64,000 bases of DNA from NCBI GenBank assembly GCA_900079695.1, contig LT599022.1, positions 1,573,245-1,637,244 on the forward strand. Direction: 5' to 3'. Within the stretch, counting starts at the first letter, position 1. Each line of letters opens with the position of its first letter. Of this stretch, positions 34,004 through 41,023 are shown in pieces. The notes under the pieces are model-generated. The model was not told where the DNA came from and did not search any database. It was given only the letters and a program-made list of their open reading frames with translations. Source of the DNA: an uncultured Alphaproteobacteria bacterium (GTDB taxonomy: Bacteria > Pseudomonadota > Alphaproteobacteria > Rhodospirillales > Rhodospirillaceae). The translations under genes were made by a program, and so were the position numbers.

Positions 34004-35097
34004 GGGGTTCCTTTCGCATCGGCGCCCACCGCCTCGGCGACGTGGACGAAGCCGTCCGCGCGCAGGCATTGGGCGAGTTCGGCTGCGACCCTGGCGCCGA
34101 CGCCGGGGCCGTCGTAGACCATCGCGCTGTAGAGCTGCACCAGCGACGCGCCGGCGCGGATCTTGATATAGGCGTCGCGGCCGGTGAACACCCCGCCGAC
34201 GCCGACCAGCGGCACCCGCCCGCCGGTGAGGGCGTAAACCGCCTTCAGCACCGCCGTCGACGGCTTGAACAGCGGCGCGCCCGACATGCCGCCCTGCTGG
34301 CTCTTGTGCGGGCTCCTGAGCCCTTCCCGCGACCACGTGGTGTTGGTGACGATCAGTCCGTCGACGCCGGTCTCGCCCTCGGCCACGTCGAGGTCTTCGC
34401 CGAGCGCCACCGCGGCGATGTCGGCGAGGTCGGCGGGGGTGAGATCGGGCGCGATCTTGAGCAGCAGCGGCGGACGCCGCCCGCCCGCCGCCGCGACCTC
34501 GGCCAGCGCCGCGCGCACGCCGGCGAGAATTTCCACCAGCGGCGCGCGCGACTGAAGGGCGCGCAGGCCGGGGGTGTTGGGCGAAGAGACGTTGACGGCG
34601 AGATAATCGGCATAGGGCGCGAGCGCCTTCGCGCCGATCACGTAGTCGTCGACGGCGCGTTCGGTGTCCTTGTTCTTGCCGAGGTTGACGCCGACCACGC
34701 CGCCGCGGTCGCCGCGCTTCGCCAGGCGTTCGGCCATCGCCGCGACACCTTTGTTGTTGAAGCCCATGCGGTTGATCACCGCGCGATCCTCGACGAGGCG
34801 GAACAGCCGGGGCTTGTCGTTGCCCGGCTGCGGGCGGGGCGTGACCGAGCCGACCTCGACGCAGCCGAAGCCCTGGCCGAGCATCGCGTCCACCACCTCG
34901 GCGTCCTTGTCGAAGCCGGCGGCAAGGCCGATCGGGTTGGGGAAGTCGATGCCGAACACCCGGGTCTGCAACACCGTGTCGTCGCTCCGCGGCGGCTTCG
35001 GCACCAGGCCGCACCGCAGCGCCGCGATCGCGAAGCGGTGCCCGCACTCCGGGTCGAAGCGCATCACCACGGGCTTGATCAGCGGATAAAGGTCCAT
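34000..35097 (-). CDS. pyrD: Dihydroorotate dehydrogenase (quinone), class 2
   Basis: The 365-residue protein has a class 2 N-terminal extension (DLYPLIKPVVMRFDPECGHR) and the FMN-barrel motifs GLAAGFDKDAEVVDAM, EVGSVTPRPQPGNDKPRLFR, NRMGFNNKG, NVSSPNTPGLR (catalytic Ser region), LLLKIAPDLT and VGVGGVFTG. It oxidises dihydroorotate to orotate at the inner membrane using quinone. Its start lies inside the end of the DUF952 gene (19-base overlap), and its stop overlaps the HAD gene, so the three genes are coupled. Confidence 0.96.
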   Translation of the reverse strand: MDLYPLIKPVVMRFDPECGHRFAIAALRCGLVPKPPRSDDTVLQTRVFGIDFPNPIGLAAGFDKDAEVVDAMLGQGFGCVEVGSVTPRPQPGNDKPRLFRLVEDRAVINRMGFNNKGVAAMAERLAKRGDRGGVVGVNLGKNKDTERAVDDYVIGAKALAPYADYLAVNVSSPNTPGLRALQSRAPLVEILAGVRAALAEVAAAGGRRPPLLLKIAPDLTPADLADIAAVALGEDLDVAEGETGVDGLIVTNTTWSREGLRSPHKSQQGGMSGAPLFKPSTAVLKAVYALTGGRVPLVGVGGVFTGRDAYIKIRAGASLVQLYSAMVYDGPGVGARVAAELAQCLRADGFVHVAEAVGADAKGTP

Positions 35098-35453
35098 GCC
35101 TCGGTCTCCGAAGGTTGCGGGCAACGCGCCAGAAAGGCGAAGTCGCGGCCGTCGACGGGGCGCACCGCAGCCACGTCGGCGAGACGGAAATCGGCATACA
35201 GGTGCGGGAACAGGTCGCCGCCGCGCGAGGGCTCCCACTTCAGCGCGTCGCCGAACGGCGCCGCCGCCGCCGCCAGCAACACCAGCGGCCCGGCGTCGGC
35301 GTAATGGCGCGCCGCGGTGGCGGCGACCTGCGCGGCGCGGGAGAAATGAACGAAACCGTCGGCGCGATCCGCCGCCGAACCGGAAAAGCGGCCGGTCTCG
35401 CGGAACGTCGCCCAATCGGCAGCGGGGGAAAGGCGGAAAATCCAGGGCTCCAT
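35079..35453 (-). CDS. DUF952-family protein
   Basis: The 124-residue protein begins MEPWIFRLSPAADWATFRET and includes DGFVHFSRAAQVAATAARHY, LKWEPSRGGDLFPHLYADF and a C-terminal WTFIR. This is the DUF952 pattern, a family sometimes annotated as glutathione S-transferase domain-like. Its function is unknown. It is commonly placed just before pyrD in alphaproteobacteria, and here it overlaps pyrD by 19 bases. Confidence 0.85.
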   Translation of the reverse strand: MEPWIFRLSPAADWATFRETGRFSGSAADRADGFVHFSRAAQVAATAARHYADAGPLVLLAAAAAPFGDALKWEPSRGGDLFPHLYADFRLADVAAVRPVDGRDFAFLARCPQPSETEAWTFIR

Positions 35454-35518
35454 GGCCGCGACACTACCCACTTTCGCGCCCGCCCTCAAGCTGCGATGGC
35501 GGAACCCTGCGGTAACGA

Positions 35519-35533
35519 TTCTGCAATGCAGAA
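35519..35533. promoter_or_regulatory. Perfect 15-bp palindrome, possible enhancer site
   Basis: TTCTGCAATGCAGAA is a perfect dyad (7-bp arms, 1-base centre) lying 114-128 bases upstream of the sigma-54 promoter at 35647. That is the usual distance for an activator-binding site of a sigma-54 enhancer protein. A second dyad (CCGCAG-N5-CTGCGG, 35570-35586) lies closer. Confidence 0.45.
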
Positions 35534-35646
35534 CGGGAATCGCAAAACGCCAAAACGCGCGCCGAAAACCCGCAGACTTCCTGCGGCTTCTCTCAGAAAC
35601 CAAGCTTCGCAATGGGTTATTCCGAACCCCTGGGGATCGCGCGAAC

Positions 35647-35662
35647 TGGCACGACGGTTGCG
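35647..35662 (+). promoter_or_regulatory. Sigma-54 promoter upstream of a 68-codon ORF
   Basis: TGGCACGACGGTTGCG matches the consensus TGGCACG-N4-TTGC completely over the key positions: GG at 35648-35649, GC at 35660-35661, spacing 10. Transcription would begin near 35673, about 40 bases before the ATG at 35714. It is the best sigma-54 match I found in the window. Confidence 0.8.
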
Positions 35663-35713
35663 ACCGTAACGTCAAGAGCAAGACAAGTTCATCATCCCTC
35701 GGGAGAGTTCGTC

Positions 35714-35920
35714 ATGGTCACGGTTCGCAATCCCGACTTCGGTCGATCCTACGCCTTCAACCTCTCGCTGGTCCTGGTCGAGGCCCTCGGCAAGGCGGGT
35801 CTGACGGTAGTCAGCACGCAGCCCACGCCCGCGATGCTGGAAGCCGGGGCGCGAGCCGGGAACGTCGGCGCGGCGGAAGCCTGCCGCATCTACACGGCGA
35901 TGATCGGCGCCGACATCTAG
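35714..35920 (+). CDS. Small protein of 68 residues, function unknown
   Basis: The ATG has a good ribosome-binding site (GGGAGAG, 8 bases upstream) and lies downstream of a strong sigma-54 promoter. An in-frame earlier start at 35612 would be upstream of that promoter and is rejected. The N-terminal half (FNLSLVLVEALGKAGLTVVS) is moderately hydrophobic. The C-terminal half has PTPAMLEAGARAGNVGAAEA then CRIYTAMIGADI, a small helix-turn-helix-sized segment. I do not recognise the family. It is the only coding candidate on a transcript that would run to the terminator at 36118-36154. Confidence 0.6.
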   Translation: MVTVRNPDFGRSYAFNLSLVLVEALGKAGLTVVSTQPTPAMLEAGARAGNVGAAEACRIYTAMIGADI

Positions 35921-36117
35921 GCGCCGACCGGAGGGCCGCAAATTCCCCGGCCGAGTGCGTAGAGTAGTCGCGTGCGTAGAGTGGTCGAGTTCGCAGTGTA
36001 GTCGTGTGCGTAGAGTAGTTGCGTGTGTTTAGTAGTTGAGTGCGTAGAGTAGTTGCGTGCGTTGAGTTTACAGTCCCTGCGTTAGTCTCCGAATGGACCC
36101 TGGAGACCCGCCGGTGC
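35921..36117 (+). other. Non-coding stretch between the small ORF and the aminotransferase
   Basis: About 200 bases (300 to the next start) without a credible gene. It holds the 17-bp tandem repeat array (35955-36069) and leads into the terminator at 36118-36154. The base composition is visibly poorer in C and richer in T than the surrounding genes. It could be the 3' untranslated part of the small-ORF transcript or a separate small RNA. Confidence 0.6.
35955..36069 (+). repeat. 17-bp tandem repeat, six full copies and one partial
   Basis: Unit consensus GTGCGTAGAGTAGTYGC. Copies start at 35955, 35972, 35989, 36006, 36023, 36040 and 36057 (partial, 13 bases). Copies 1, 4 and 6 are nearly identical; copies 3 and 5 are more diverged. 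The period of 17 is not a multiple of three, which argues against a coding role. Copy-number variation between strains would be expected. Confidence 0.9.
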
Positions 36118-36154
36118 CCGCCACCGGGGCCGTTCCCCCGGTGGCGGTTTTTTT
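36118..36154 (+). terminator. Strong rho-independent terminator, possible attenuator
   Basis: Perfect 12-bp stem CCGCCACCGGGG / CCCCGGTGGCGG (36118-36129, 36136-36147), loop of 6, followed by seven T. It is 66 bases before the aminotransferase ATG. A competing hairpin CCGGTG / CACCGG (36111-36116 with 36122-36127) would use part of the terminator's left arm, as an antiterminator does. Confidence 0.9.
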
Positions 36155-36220
36155 GGACAGGCTCCGCCGCAGCGGTCTATCTTCTCGAAGACGCACGGTT
36201 CTCGAGGAAGGACGGCTCCA

Positions 36221-37066
36221 ATGGACACCCTGACCTATTCGCGCGGCGCCTGGTTCGTGGGCAACCCGCCGCTGATCGGGCCGCACGCCCACTCGGTGTG
36301 GCTGGGGTCCGCCGTGTTCGACGGCGCGCGCGCGTTCGACGGCTGCGCGCCCGACCTCCTCCCCCACTGCGAACGCGCGGTGCGCTCGGCGCGGGTGATG
36401 GGGCTCGACCCGGTGCTCACCGGCCCCGAGATCGCCGAACTCGCGTGGGACGGCATCGGCCGCTTCCCGCGCGGCACCCATCTCTACATCTGTCCGTGTT
36501 TCTACGCCGACGGCGGCTTCCTCATCGCCGACCCCGAAACCACCCAGTTTGCCCTGACGATTTCGGTCTCGCCGCTGCACGAGCCCAAGGGCTTTTCGGC
36601 GATGGTGTCGTCGTTCCGCCGCCCCGCGGCCGATCAGGCGCCCACGGGGGCCAAGGCCGCCTGCCTCTATCCCAACGTCGCGCGGGCCTACCGCGAGGCG
36701 CTGCAGAACGGTTTCGACATCGGCGTCAGCCTCGACCCGGACGGCAACGTCGCCGAGTTCTCGTTCACCAACCTCTTCTGCGCCAAGGGCGGGACGGTGT
36801 TCACCCCCGCCCCCAACGGCACCTTCCTCAACGGCCTCACCCGCCAGCGGGTGATCCAGCTCCTGCGCGACGACGGGTTCACCGTCGAGGAGGCCACCCT
36901 CACCCCGGCGGAGGTGAAGGCCGCCGACGAGGTCTTCGCCACCGGCAACTACCAGAAGGTCGCCTGGTGCCGCAAGGTCGACGACGTCGACTTCGCCGAA
37001 GGTCCGGTCTACCGCCGCGCCCGCGAACTCTACATGGCTTTCGCCCGCTCGGAGGGCTGTCGCTAG
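36221..37066 (+). CDS. Class IV (branched-chain-type) aminotransferase
   Basis: The 281-residue fold-type IV PLP enzyme has GSAVFDGARAFDG near residues 30-42, the PLP Lys in TGAKAACLYPN (about 145-155), NVAEFSFTNLFCAKGG and the C-terminal segment NGLTRQRVIQLL. This pattern is typical of branched-chain amino acid aminotransferase (IlvE-like) proteins; D-amino acid transaminases and ADC lyases share the fold. IlvE-like transamination of Val, Leu or Ile is the likeliest role. The ribosome-binding site is GGAAGGA. It follows the terminator at 36118-36154, which may be unrelated or may be an attenuator. Confidence 0.85.
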   Translation: MDTLTYSRGAWFVGNPPLIGPHAHSVWLGSAVFDGARAFDGCAPDLLPHCERAVRSARVMGLDPVLTGPEIAELAWDGIGRFPRGTHLYICPCFYADGGFLIADPETTQFALTISVSPLHEPKGFSAMVSSFRRPAADQAPTGAKAACLYPNVARAYREALQNGFDIGVSLDPDGNVAEFSFTNLFCAKGGTVFTPAPNGTFLNGLTRQRVIQLLRDDGFTVEEATLTPAEVKAADEVFATGNYQKVAWCRKVDDVDFAEGPVYRRARELYMAFARSEGCR

Positions 37067-37081
37067 GCGCTTCCGGGAAGG

Positions 37082-37105
37082 CCGGCCGCCCGCGCGGGCG
37101 GCCGG
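37082..37105. terminator. Hairpin between the convergent aminotransferase and dehydrogenase genes
   Basis: Perfect 10-bp GC stem CCGGCCGCCC / GGGCGGCCGG with a GCGC loop. No T-run follows, so it is a stable hairpin with uncertain termination strength. Confidence 0.55.
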
Positions 37106-37123
37106 TCCGTTCGCCGCGCAAGC

Positions 37124-38197
37124 CTACCCCAGCGCGGCGACTACCGCCCGTCCGGCTGCGGCGGTATCGGCGCTGCCGCCGAGATCGGCGGTGCGGGTGG
37201 CGGGATCGGCGATCGCGGTTTCGATCGCGGTCACGATCGCCCGCGCGGCTTCCGCCTCGCCGAGGAAATCCAGCATCATCGCCGCCGACCAGATCTGTCC
37301 GACCGGATTGGCCACCCCCTTGCCCGCGATGTCGGGGGCGGAACCGTGAACCGGCTCGAACAGCGACGGCATCGTCCGGCCCGGGTTGATGTTGGCCGAG
37401 GGGGCGATGCCGATGGTGCCGGTGCAGGCGGGCCCGAGGTCGGAGAGAATGTCGCCGAAGAGATTGGAGGCGACGACGACGTCGAAGCGGTCGGGATGGA
37501 GGACGAAGTTCGCGGTGAGGATGTCGATGTGGTACTTGTCCCACGTCACGTCCGGATAGGCCTTCGCCATCTCGACGACGCGCTCGTCCCAGTAGGGCAT
37601 GGTGATGGCGATGCCGTTGGACTTGGTGGCCGAGGTGAGGTGCTTCCTCGGGCGCTTCTGCGCGAGGTCGAAGGCGAACTTCAGGATCCGGTCGACGCCG
37701 ACGCGGCTCATCACGGTCTCCTGGATCACCACCTCGCGCTCGGTGCCGGGATACATCCGGCCGCCGACCGAGGAGTACTCGCCCTCGGTGTTCTCGCGCA
37801 CCACCATGAAGTCGATCGAACCCGGCTCGCGCCCGGCGAGCGGACATTTCACCCCCGGCATCAGCCGCACCGGGCGGAGGTTGACGTACTGGTCGTACTC
37901 GCGGCGGAACTGCAGCAGCGACCCCCACAGCGAAACGTGGTCGGGCACCACGTCGGGCCAACCGACCGCGCCGAAGAAGATCGCGTCGGCGGCGCCGATC
38001 CGCGCCTTCCAGTCCTCGGGCATCATCCGGCCGTGCTTGGCGTAGTAGTCGCAGCTCGCGAACTCGTGGTCCTGAAGGTCGAGGGCGAAGCCGAAGCGTT
38101 TCGCGGCGGCTTCGAGCACGCGCACGCCTTCGGGCATCACCTCCTTGCCGATGCCGTCGCCGGGAATGACGGCGATGGTGTAGCGGCGGTCAGTCAT
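37124..38197 (-). CDS. Tartrate/D-malate dehydrogenase-type isocitrate dehydrogenase family enzyme
   Basis: The 357-residue beta-decarboxylating dehydrogenase has an N-terminal IAVIPGDGIGKEVMPEG, FMVVRENTEGEYSSVGG, the Lys/Asp active-site parts (SATKSNGIAITMPYWDERV; FDVVVASNLFGDILSDL) and PSLFEPVHGSAPDIAGKGVANP. Segment choice (GRMYPGTEREVVIQ) fits tartrate dehydrogenase/decarboxylase or D-malate dehydrogenase rather than LeuB or Icd. It oxidises a 2-hydroxydicarboxylate with NAD. ATG 38197 has GAGGAG upstream. It is convergent with the aminotransferase gene. Confidence 0.87.
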   Translation of the reverse strand: MTDRRYTIAVIPGDGIGKEVMPEGVRVLEAAAKRFGFALDLQDHEFASCDYYAKHGRMMPEDWKARIGAADAIFFGAVGWPDVVPDHVSLWGSLLQFRREYDQYVNLRPVRLMPGVKCPLAGREPGSIDFMVVRENTEGEYSSVGGRMYPGTEREVVIQETVMSRVGVDRILKFAFDLAQKRPRKHLTSATKSNGIAITMPYWDERVVEMAKAYPDVTWDKYHIDILTANFVLHPDRFDVVVASNLFGDILSDLGPACTGTIGIAPSANINPGRTMPSLFEPVHGSAPDIAGKGVANPVGQIWSAAMMLDFLGEAEAARAIVTAIETAIADPATRTADLGGSADTAAAGRAVVAALG

Positions 38198-38334
38198 CGG
38201 GGGTCTCCTCGCGGATAGGGAAAAATCCGGCGCCACTATAGCCGATCCCCGCGCCGACGCCCATGCATCGGACGATGCGAAGACCGCATCGCGCGCGTCT
38301 TGACAATCCCCGCCCGCGCCCCAAAACAGAAACC

Positions 38335-39000
38335 ATGCCCGCACGCCTCTTCGCCCTCCTCGCCGTCTGCCTCGCGCTCGCCGCCTGTTCGACCGAGCGC
38401 ACCACCACCACCTCGCGCACCGCGACCGAGCAGCTTCTGCTCTCCGCCGCCGCCGACCGCGCCGCCGCCGAAGTGGCGCGCGACGTGCCTCCCGGACGGA
38501 AGACCTTCGTCGTCGCCGACAACTTCGAGGCGCCGCAGGACGGCAAGTACGCCATCGGCGCGATCCGCGCGGCGATCCTCGCGCGCGGCGCGGCGCTGGT
38601 GGACGACCGCGCCCGGGCCGAGCAGATCGTCGAGATCCGCTCGGGCGCGCTCGGCATCGACAATTCCGATACCATCATCGGCATCCGCGAGAGCGAACTG
38701 CCGATCCCGCTGACCCAGAGCGGGATTCCGATTCCGACGATCGCGCTGTTCCAGAAGGTCCGCCAACTCGGCATCGCCAAGTTCGCCCTGGCGGTCTACG
38801 ACGCCGAAACCGGCCTCTCCCCGACCGGCGACGCGCCCGAGCCGCAGTTCGGCTACGCACGCAAGAACGACTACACCGCCGCATTCGTGATCTCGTGGGA
38901 GGGCAACGACATCTACGAACCCGGCAGCGCGCCGGTGCGGACCCTCTCCCTCACCCCCGACGACCGACCCGAAGCCGATCCCGAGTATCCGGGCGGCTGA
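38335..39000 (+). CDS. Lipoprotein of a conserved unknown family
   Basis: The 221-residue protein has a signal peptide ending in a lipobox (VCLALAACS, Cys19). The mature part begins with TSRTATEQLLLSAAADRAAA and includes FVVADNFEAPQDGKYAIGAI, IRESELPIPLTQSGI and YTAAFVISWEGNDIYEP. From memory this resembles the DUF6655 lipoprotein family, which I could not verify. It is probably anchored in a membrane facing the periplasm. ATG 38335 is the only start giving a signal peptide. Its neighbours give no functional clue. Confidence 0.7.
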   Translation: MPARLFALLAVCLALAACSTERTTTTSRTATEQLLLSAAADRAAAEVARDVPPGRKTFVVADNFEAPQDGKYAIGAIRAAILARGAALVDDRARAEQIVEIRSGALGIDNSDTIIGIRESELPIPLTQSGIPIPTIALFQKVRQLGIAKFALAVYDAETGLSPTGDAPEPQFGYARKNDYTAAFVISWEGNDIYEPGSAPVRTLSLTPDDRPEADPEYPGG

Positions 39001-39060
39001 CCTTGCCGCCGCGCCGCGGACGGCTTATCAAGGGGCACCCTCGTTTCGGAGCTTCCGCCG

Positions 39061-40974
39061 ATGCCGTCTCCGGCCAAACCGTCCCCCGCCCAGTTCGCCG
39101 CCGCGATGCGTCGCCTCGAAGCCGCGATCGCCGCCGACCCCGGCAACGCCCGAGCCCGCCACACCCTCGCGCTGATGCTGCTGGAGCGGGACCGCCGCGC
39201 CGAAGCGCGCGCCCACCTCGAAGCGGCCCTGGCGGCGCGCTTCGCCCCGGCGGCGTTCGCCCTCGGGCGGATGGCGATGGAGGACGGCGACCTCACCCGC
39301 GCCGAAAACCTTCTGCGGGCATCCGGGAGCGCCCCCGCCCTCGCCGTCGATTCCGCCTTCGTGCTCGCCGAAGTGTTGACGCGCCAGGGCCGCAGGCCCG
39401 AGGCGGCCGCTACGCTCGATTGGGTGATCGCGCAGAACCCGCCCTCGCCCGCGCCCTACGTCAATCTCTGCGACCTGCTGATCGACGCCAATGCCGACGC
39501 GGCGCTGGCGGTTGCCGAAGCCGGGCTCGCGCGGTTCGCGAAGGTGCCGCGGCTTCTCGATCTGTACGGCCGCGCCCTCGCGCTGCTCGGCCGCCACGAC
39601 GAAGCCGTGGCGGCGTTCCGCCGCATTCCCGGACGGATGCCGCTGGCGGTGCTCGGGCGCCTCCTCGACGCGCTGCGACAGTCGGCGCGCTGGGACGAGG
39701 AAGACGCGGTTCTCGCGGAACTCCGCGCCCGGCTCGCGCGGGGCGAGCGCCCGGAGGGCGCGTTCGCCTTCCCCGCCCAGGCGTTCGGCTTCGACGGGAG
39801 CGAGCTGCGGCGGATCTCGGAACTGGTGATGGCGCCGTTCGCCGAAGTGACGCCGCTGCCGCCGCGCCCCGAGCCGCGGCGCGAAGGCCCGCTGGTGGTG
39901 GGTTATCTGTCGCCCGATTTCCGCGATCACGCGATCGCGCACGTCTTCACCGACACCTTCGCCGCCCACGATCCCGCACGGGTGCGCGCGGTGGCGTTTT
40001 CCGTCGGCCCCGACGACGGCAGCGCCGCGCGCGCGGCGTTCGTCGACGCGGCGCGGCCGTTCGTCGATCTGAGCGGCCTTTCCGACCGTGCCGCCGCCGA
40101 ACGCATCCGCGCCGAGGGCACCGACATCCTCGTCGACCTCGCGCTCTACACCCGGTTCCAACGCCCGGGGATCGCCGCATATCGTCCCGCGCCGGTGCAG
40201 GCGGCCTGGCTCGGCCTCCCCGCCACCACCGGCGCGCCGTGGTTCCGGTATCTGCTGGTCGACGACATCGTCGCGCCCCCCGCGCATGCGGACCGCTTCA
40301 GCGAAACCCTGATCCGCCTGCCGCACGGCTACCATCCGGCCCGCCGCCGCGCGCCGCTGCCGCCCGCGCCGCCACGCGCCGAACTCGGTCTGCCCGCGGA
40401 CGCGGTGGTGTTCGCCTGCTTCAACGCCCGTCTCAAGATCGACGGCGACACCTTCGCCGCCTGGATGGAGATCCTCGCCGCGGTGCCGGGATCGGTGCTG
40501 TGGCTGCGCCGCGCCCCCGATGCGGTGACGGCGCGCTACCGCGACCGCGCCGCGGCGCTCGGCGTCGATCCCGCGCGCCTCGCGTTCGCGGGCCGGGTGC
40601 CGAACCTGGAGGACCATTTCGCCCGGGTCCGGCAGGCGGACCTGATGCTCGACTGCCTGATCTACGGCGCGCACACCACCTGCCTCGACGCCCTGCGCGC
40701 CGGGGTGCCGATGCTGACGGTGATGGGGAACTGCTTCGCCGCCCGCGTCGGCGCGAGCCTGCTGACCCGCGCGGGCCTGCCGGAACTGGTGATGCCCGAC
40801 CGCGCCGCGTTCGTGGCCGAGGCGATCCGGCTGGGCAACGACCCGGCCGCGCGCGCCGGGTTGCGCGAAAAGCTCGCGCGCGCCGTTCCCGCCTCCAAGA
40901 TCTTCGACCCGGAGGCTCAGGCCCGCGCCCTCGAAGACGCCTACGCGGCGATGTGGGCGAACCGCCGCGCATAG
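39061..40974 (+). CDS. TPR-containing GT41 (OGT/SPINDLY-like) protein glycosyltransferase
   Basis: The 637-residue protein has an N-terminal TPR solenoid (about 1-260) and a C-terminal GT41 domain (about 275-635). The GT41 part shows VGYLSPDFRDHAIAHVF (the GYxSxDFxxH motif), PAPVQAAWLGLPATTG, VFACFNARLKIDGDTFAAWM (conserved Lys) and YGAHTTCLDALRAGVPMLTV. GT41 enzymes add GlcNAc-like sugars to Ser/Thr of proteins. In flagellated proteobacteria, flagellin is a common target. A link to the flagellin-like protein at 3157 is possible but not shown. No flagellar gene is adjacent. Confidence 0.85.
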   Translation: MPSPAKPSPAQFAAAMRRLEAAIAADPGNARARHTLALMLLERDRRAEARAHLEAALAARFAPAAFALGRMAMEDGDLTRAENLLRASGSAPALAVDSAFVLAEVLTRQGRRPEAAATLDWVIAQNPPSPAPYVNLCDLLIDANADAALAVAEAGLARFAKVPRLLDLYGRALALLGRHDEAVAAFRRIPGRMPLAVLGRLLDALRQSARWDEEDAVLAELRARLARGERPEGAFAFPAQAFGFDGSELRRISELVMAPFAEVTPLPPRPEPRREGPLVVGYLSPDFRDHAIAHVFTDTFAAHDPARVRAVAFSVGPDDGSAARAAFVDAARPFVDLSGLSDRAAAERIRAEGTDILVDLALYTRFQRPGIAAYRPAPVQAAWLGLPATTGAPWFRYLLVDDIVAPPAHADRFSETLIRLPHGYHPARRRAPLPPAPPRAELGLPADAVVFACFNARLKIDGDTFAAWMEILAAVPGSVLWLRRAPDAVTARYRDRAAALGVDPARLAFAGRVPNLEDHFARVRQADLMLDCLIYGAHTTCLDALRAGVPMLTVMGNCFAARVGASLLTRAGLPELVMPDRAAFVAEAIRLGNDPAARAGLREKLARAVPASKIFDPEAQARALEDAYAAMWANRRA

Positions 40975-41003
40975 AAAAACCGCCGCCCCTCGCGGGGCGG
41001 CGG
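40975..41003 (-). terminator. Terminator of serA
   Basis: On the minus strand a perfect 10-bp stem CCGCCGCCCC / GGGGCGGCGG (40980-40989, 40994-41003) is followed by TTTTT. It lies 20 bases after the serA stop and touches the stop of the convergent glycosyltransferase gene. Confidence 0.85.
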
Positions 41004-41023
41004 CGGACGGTAGCGCGCGCGGA

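Noticed and set aside
35612-35713. An earlier in-frame start (35612) for the small ORF, giving 102 residues
   Set aside because: It lies upstream of the sigma-54 promoter and lacks a ribosome-binding site. ATG 35714 has a good one.
35955-36069. CRISPR array
   Set aside because: The units are contiguous 17-mers with no spacers, and no cas genes are in the window.
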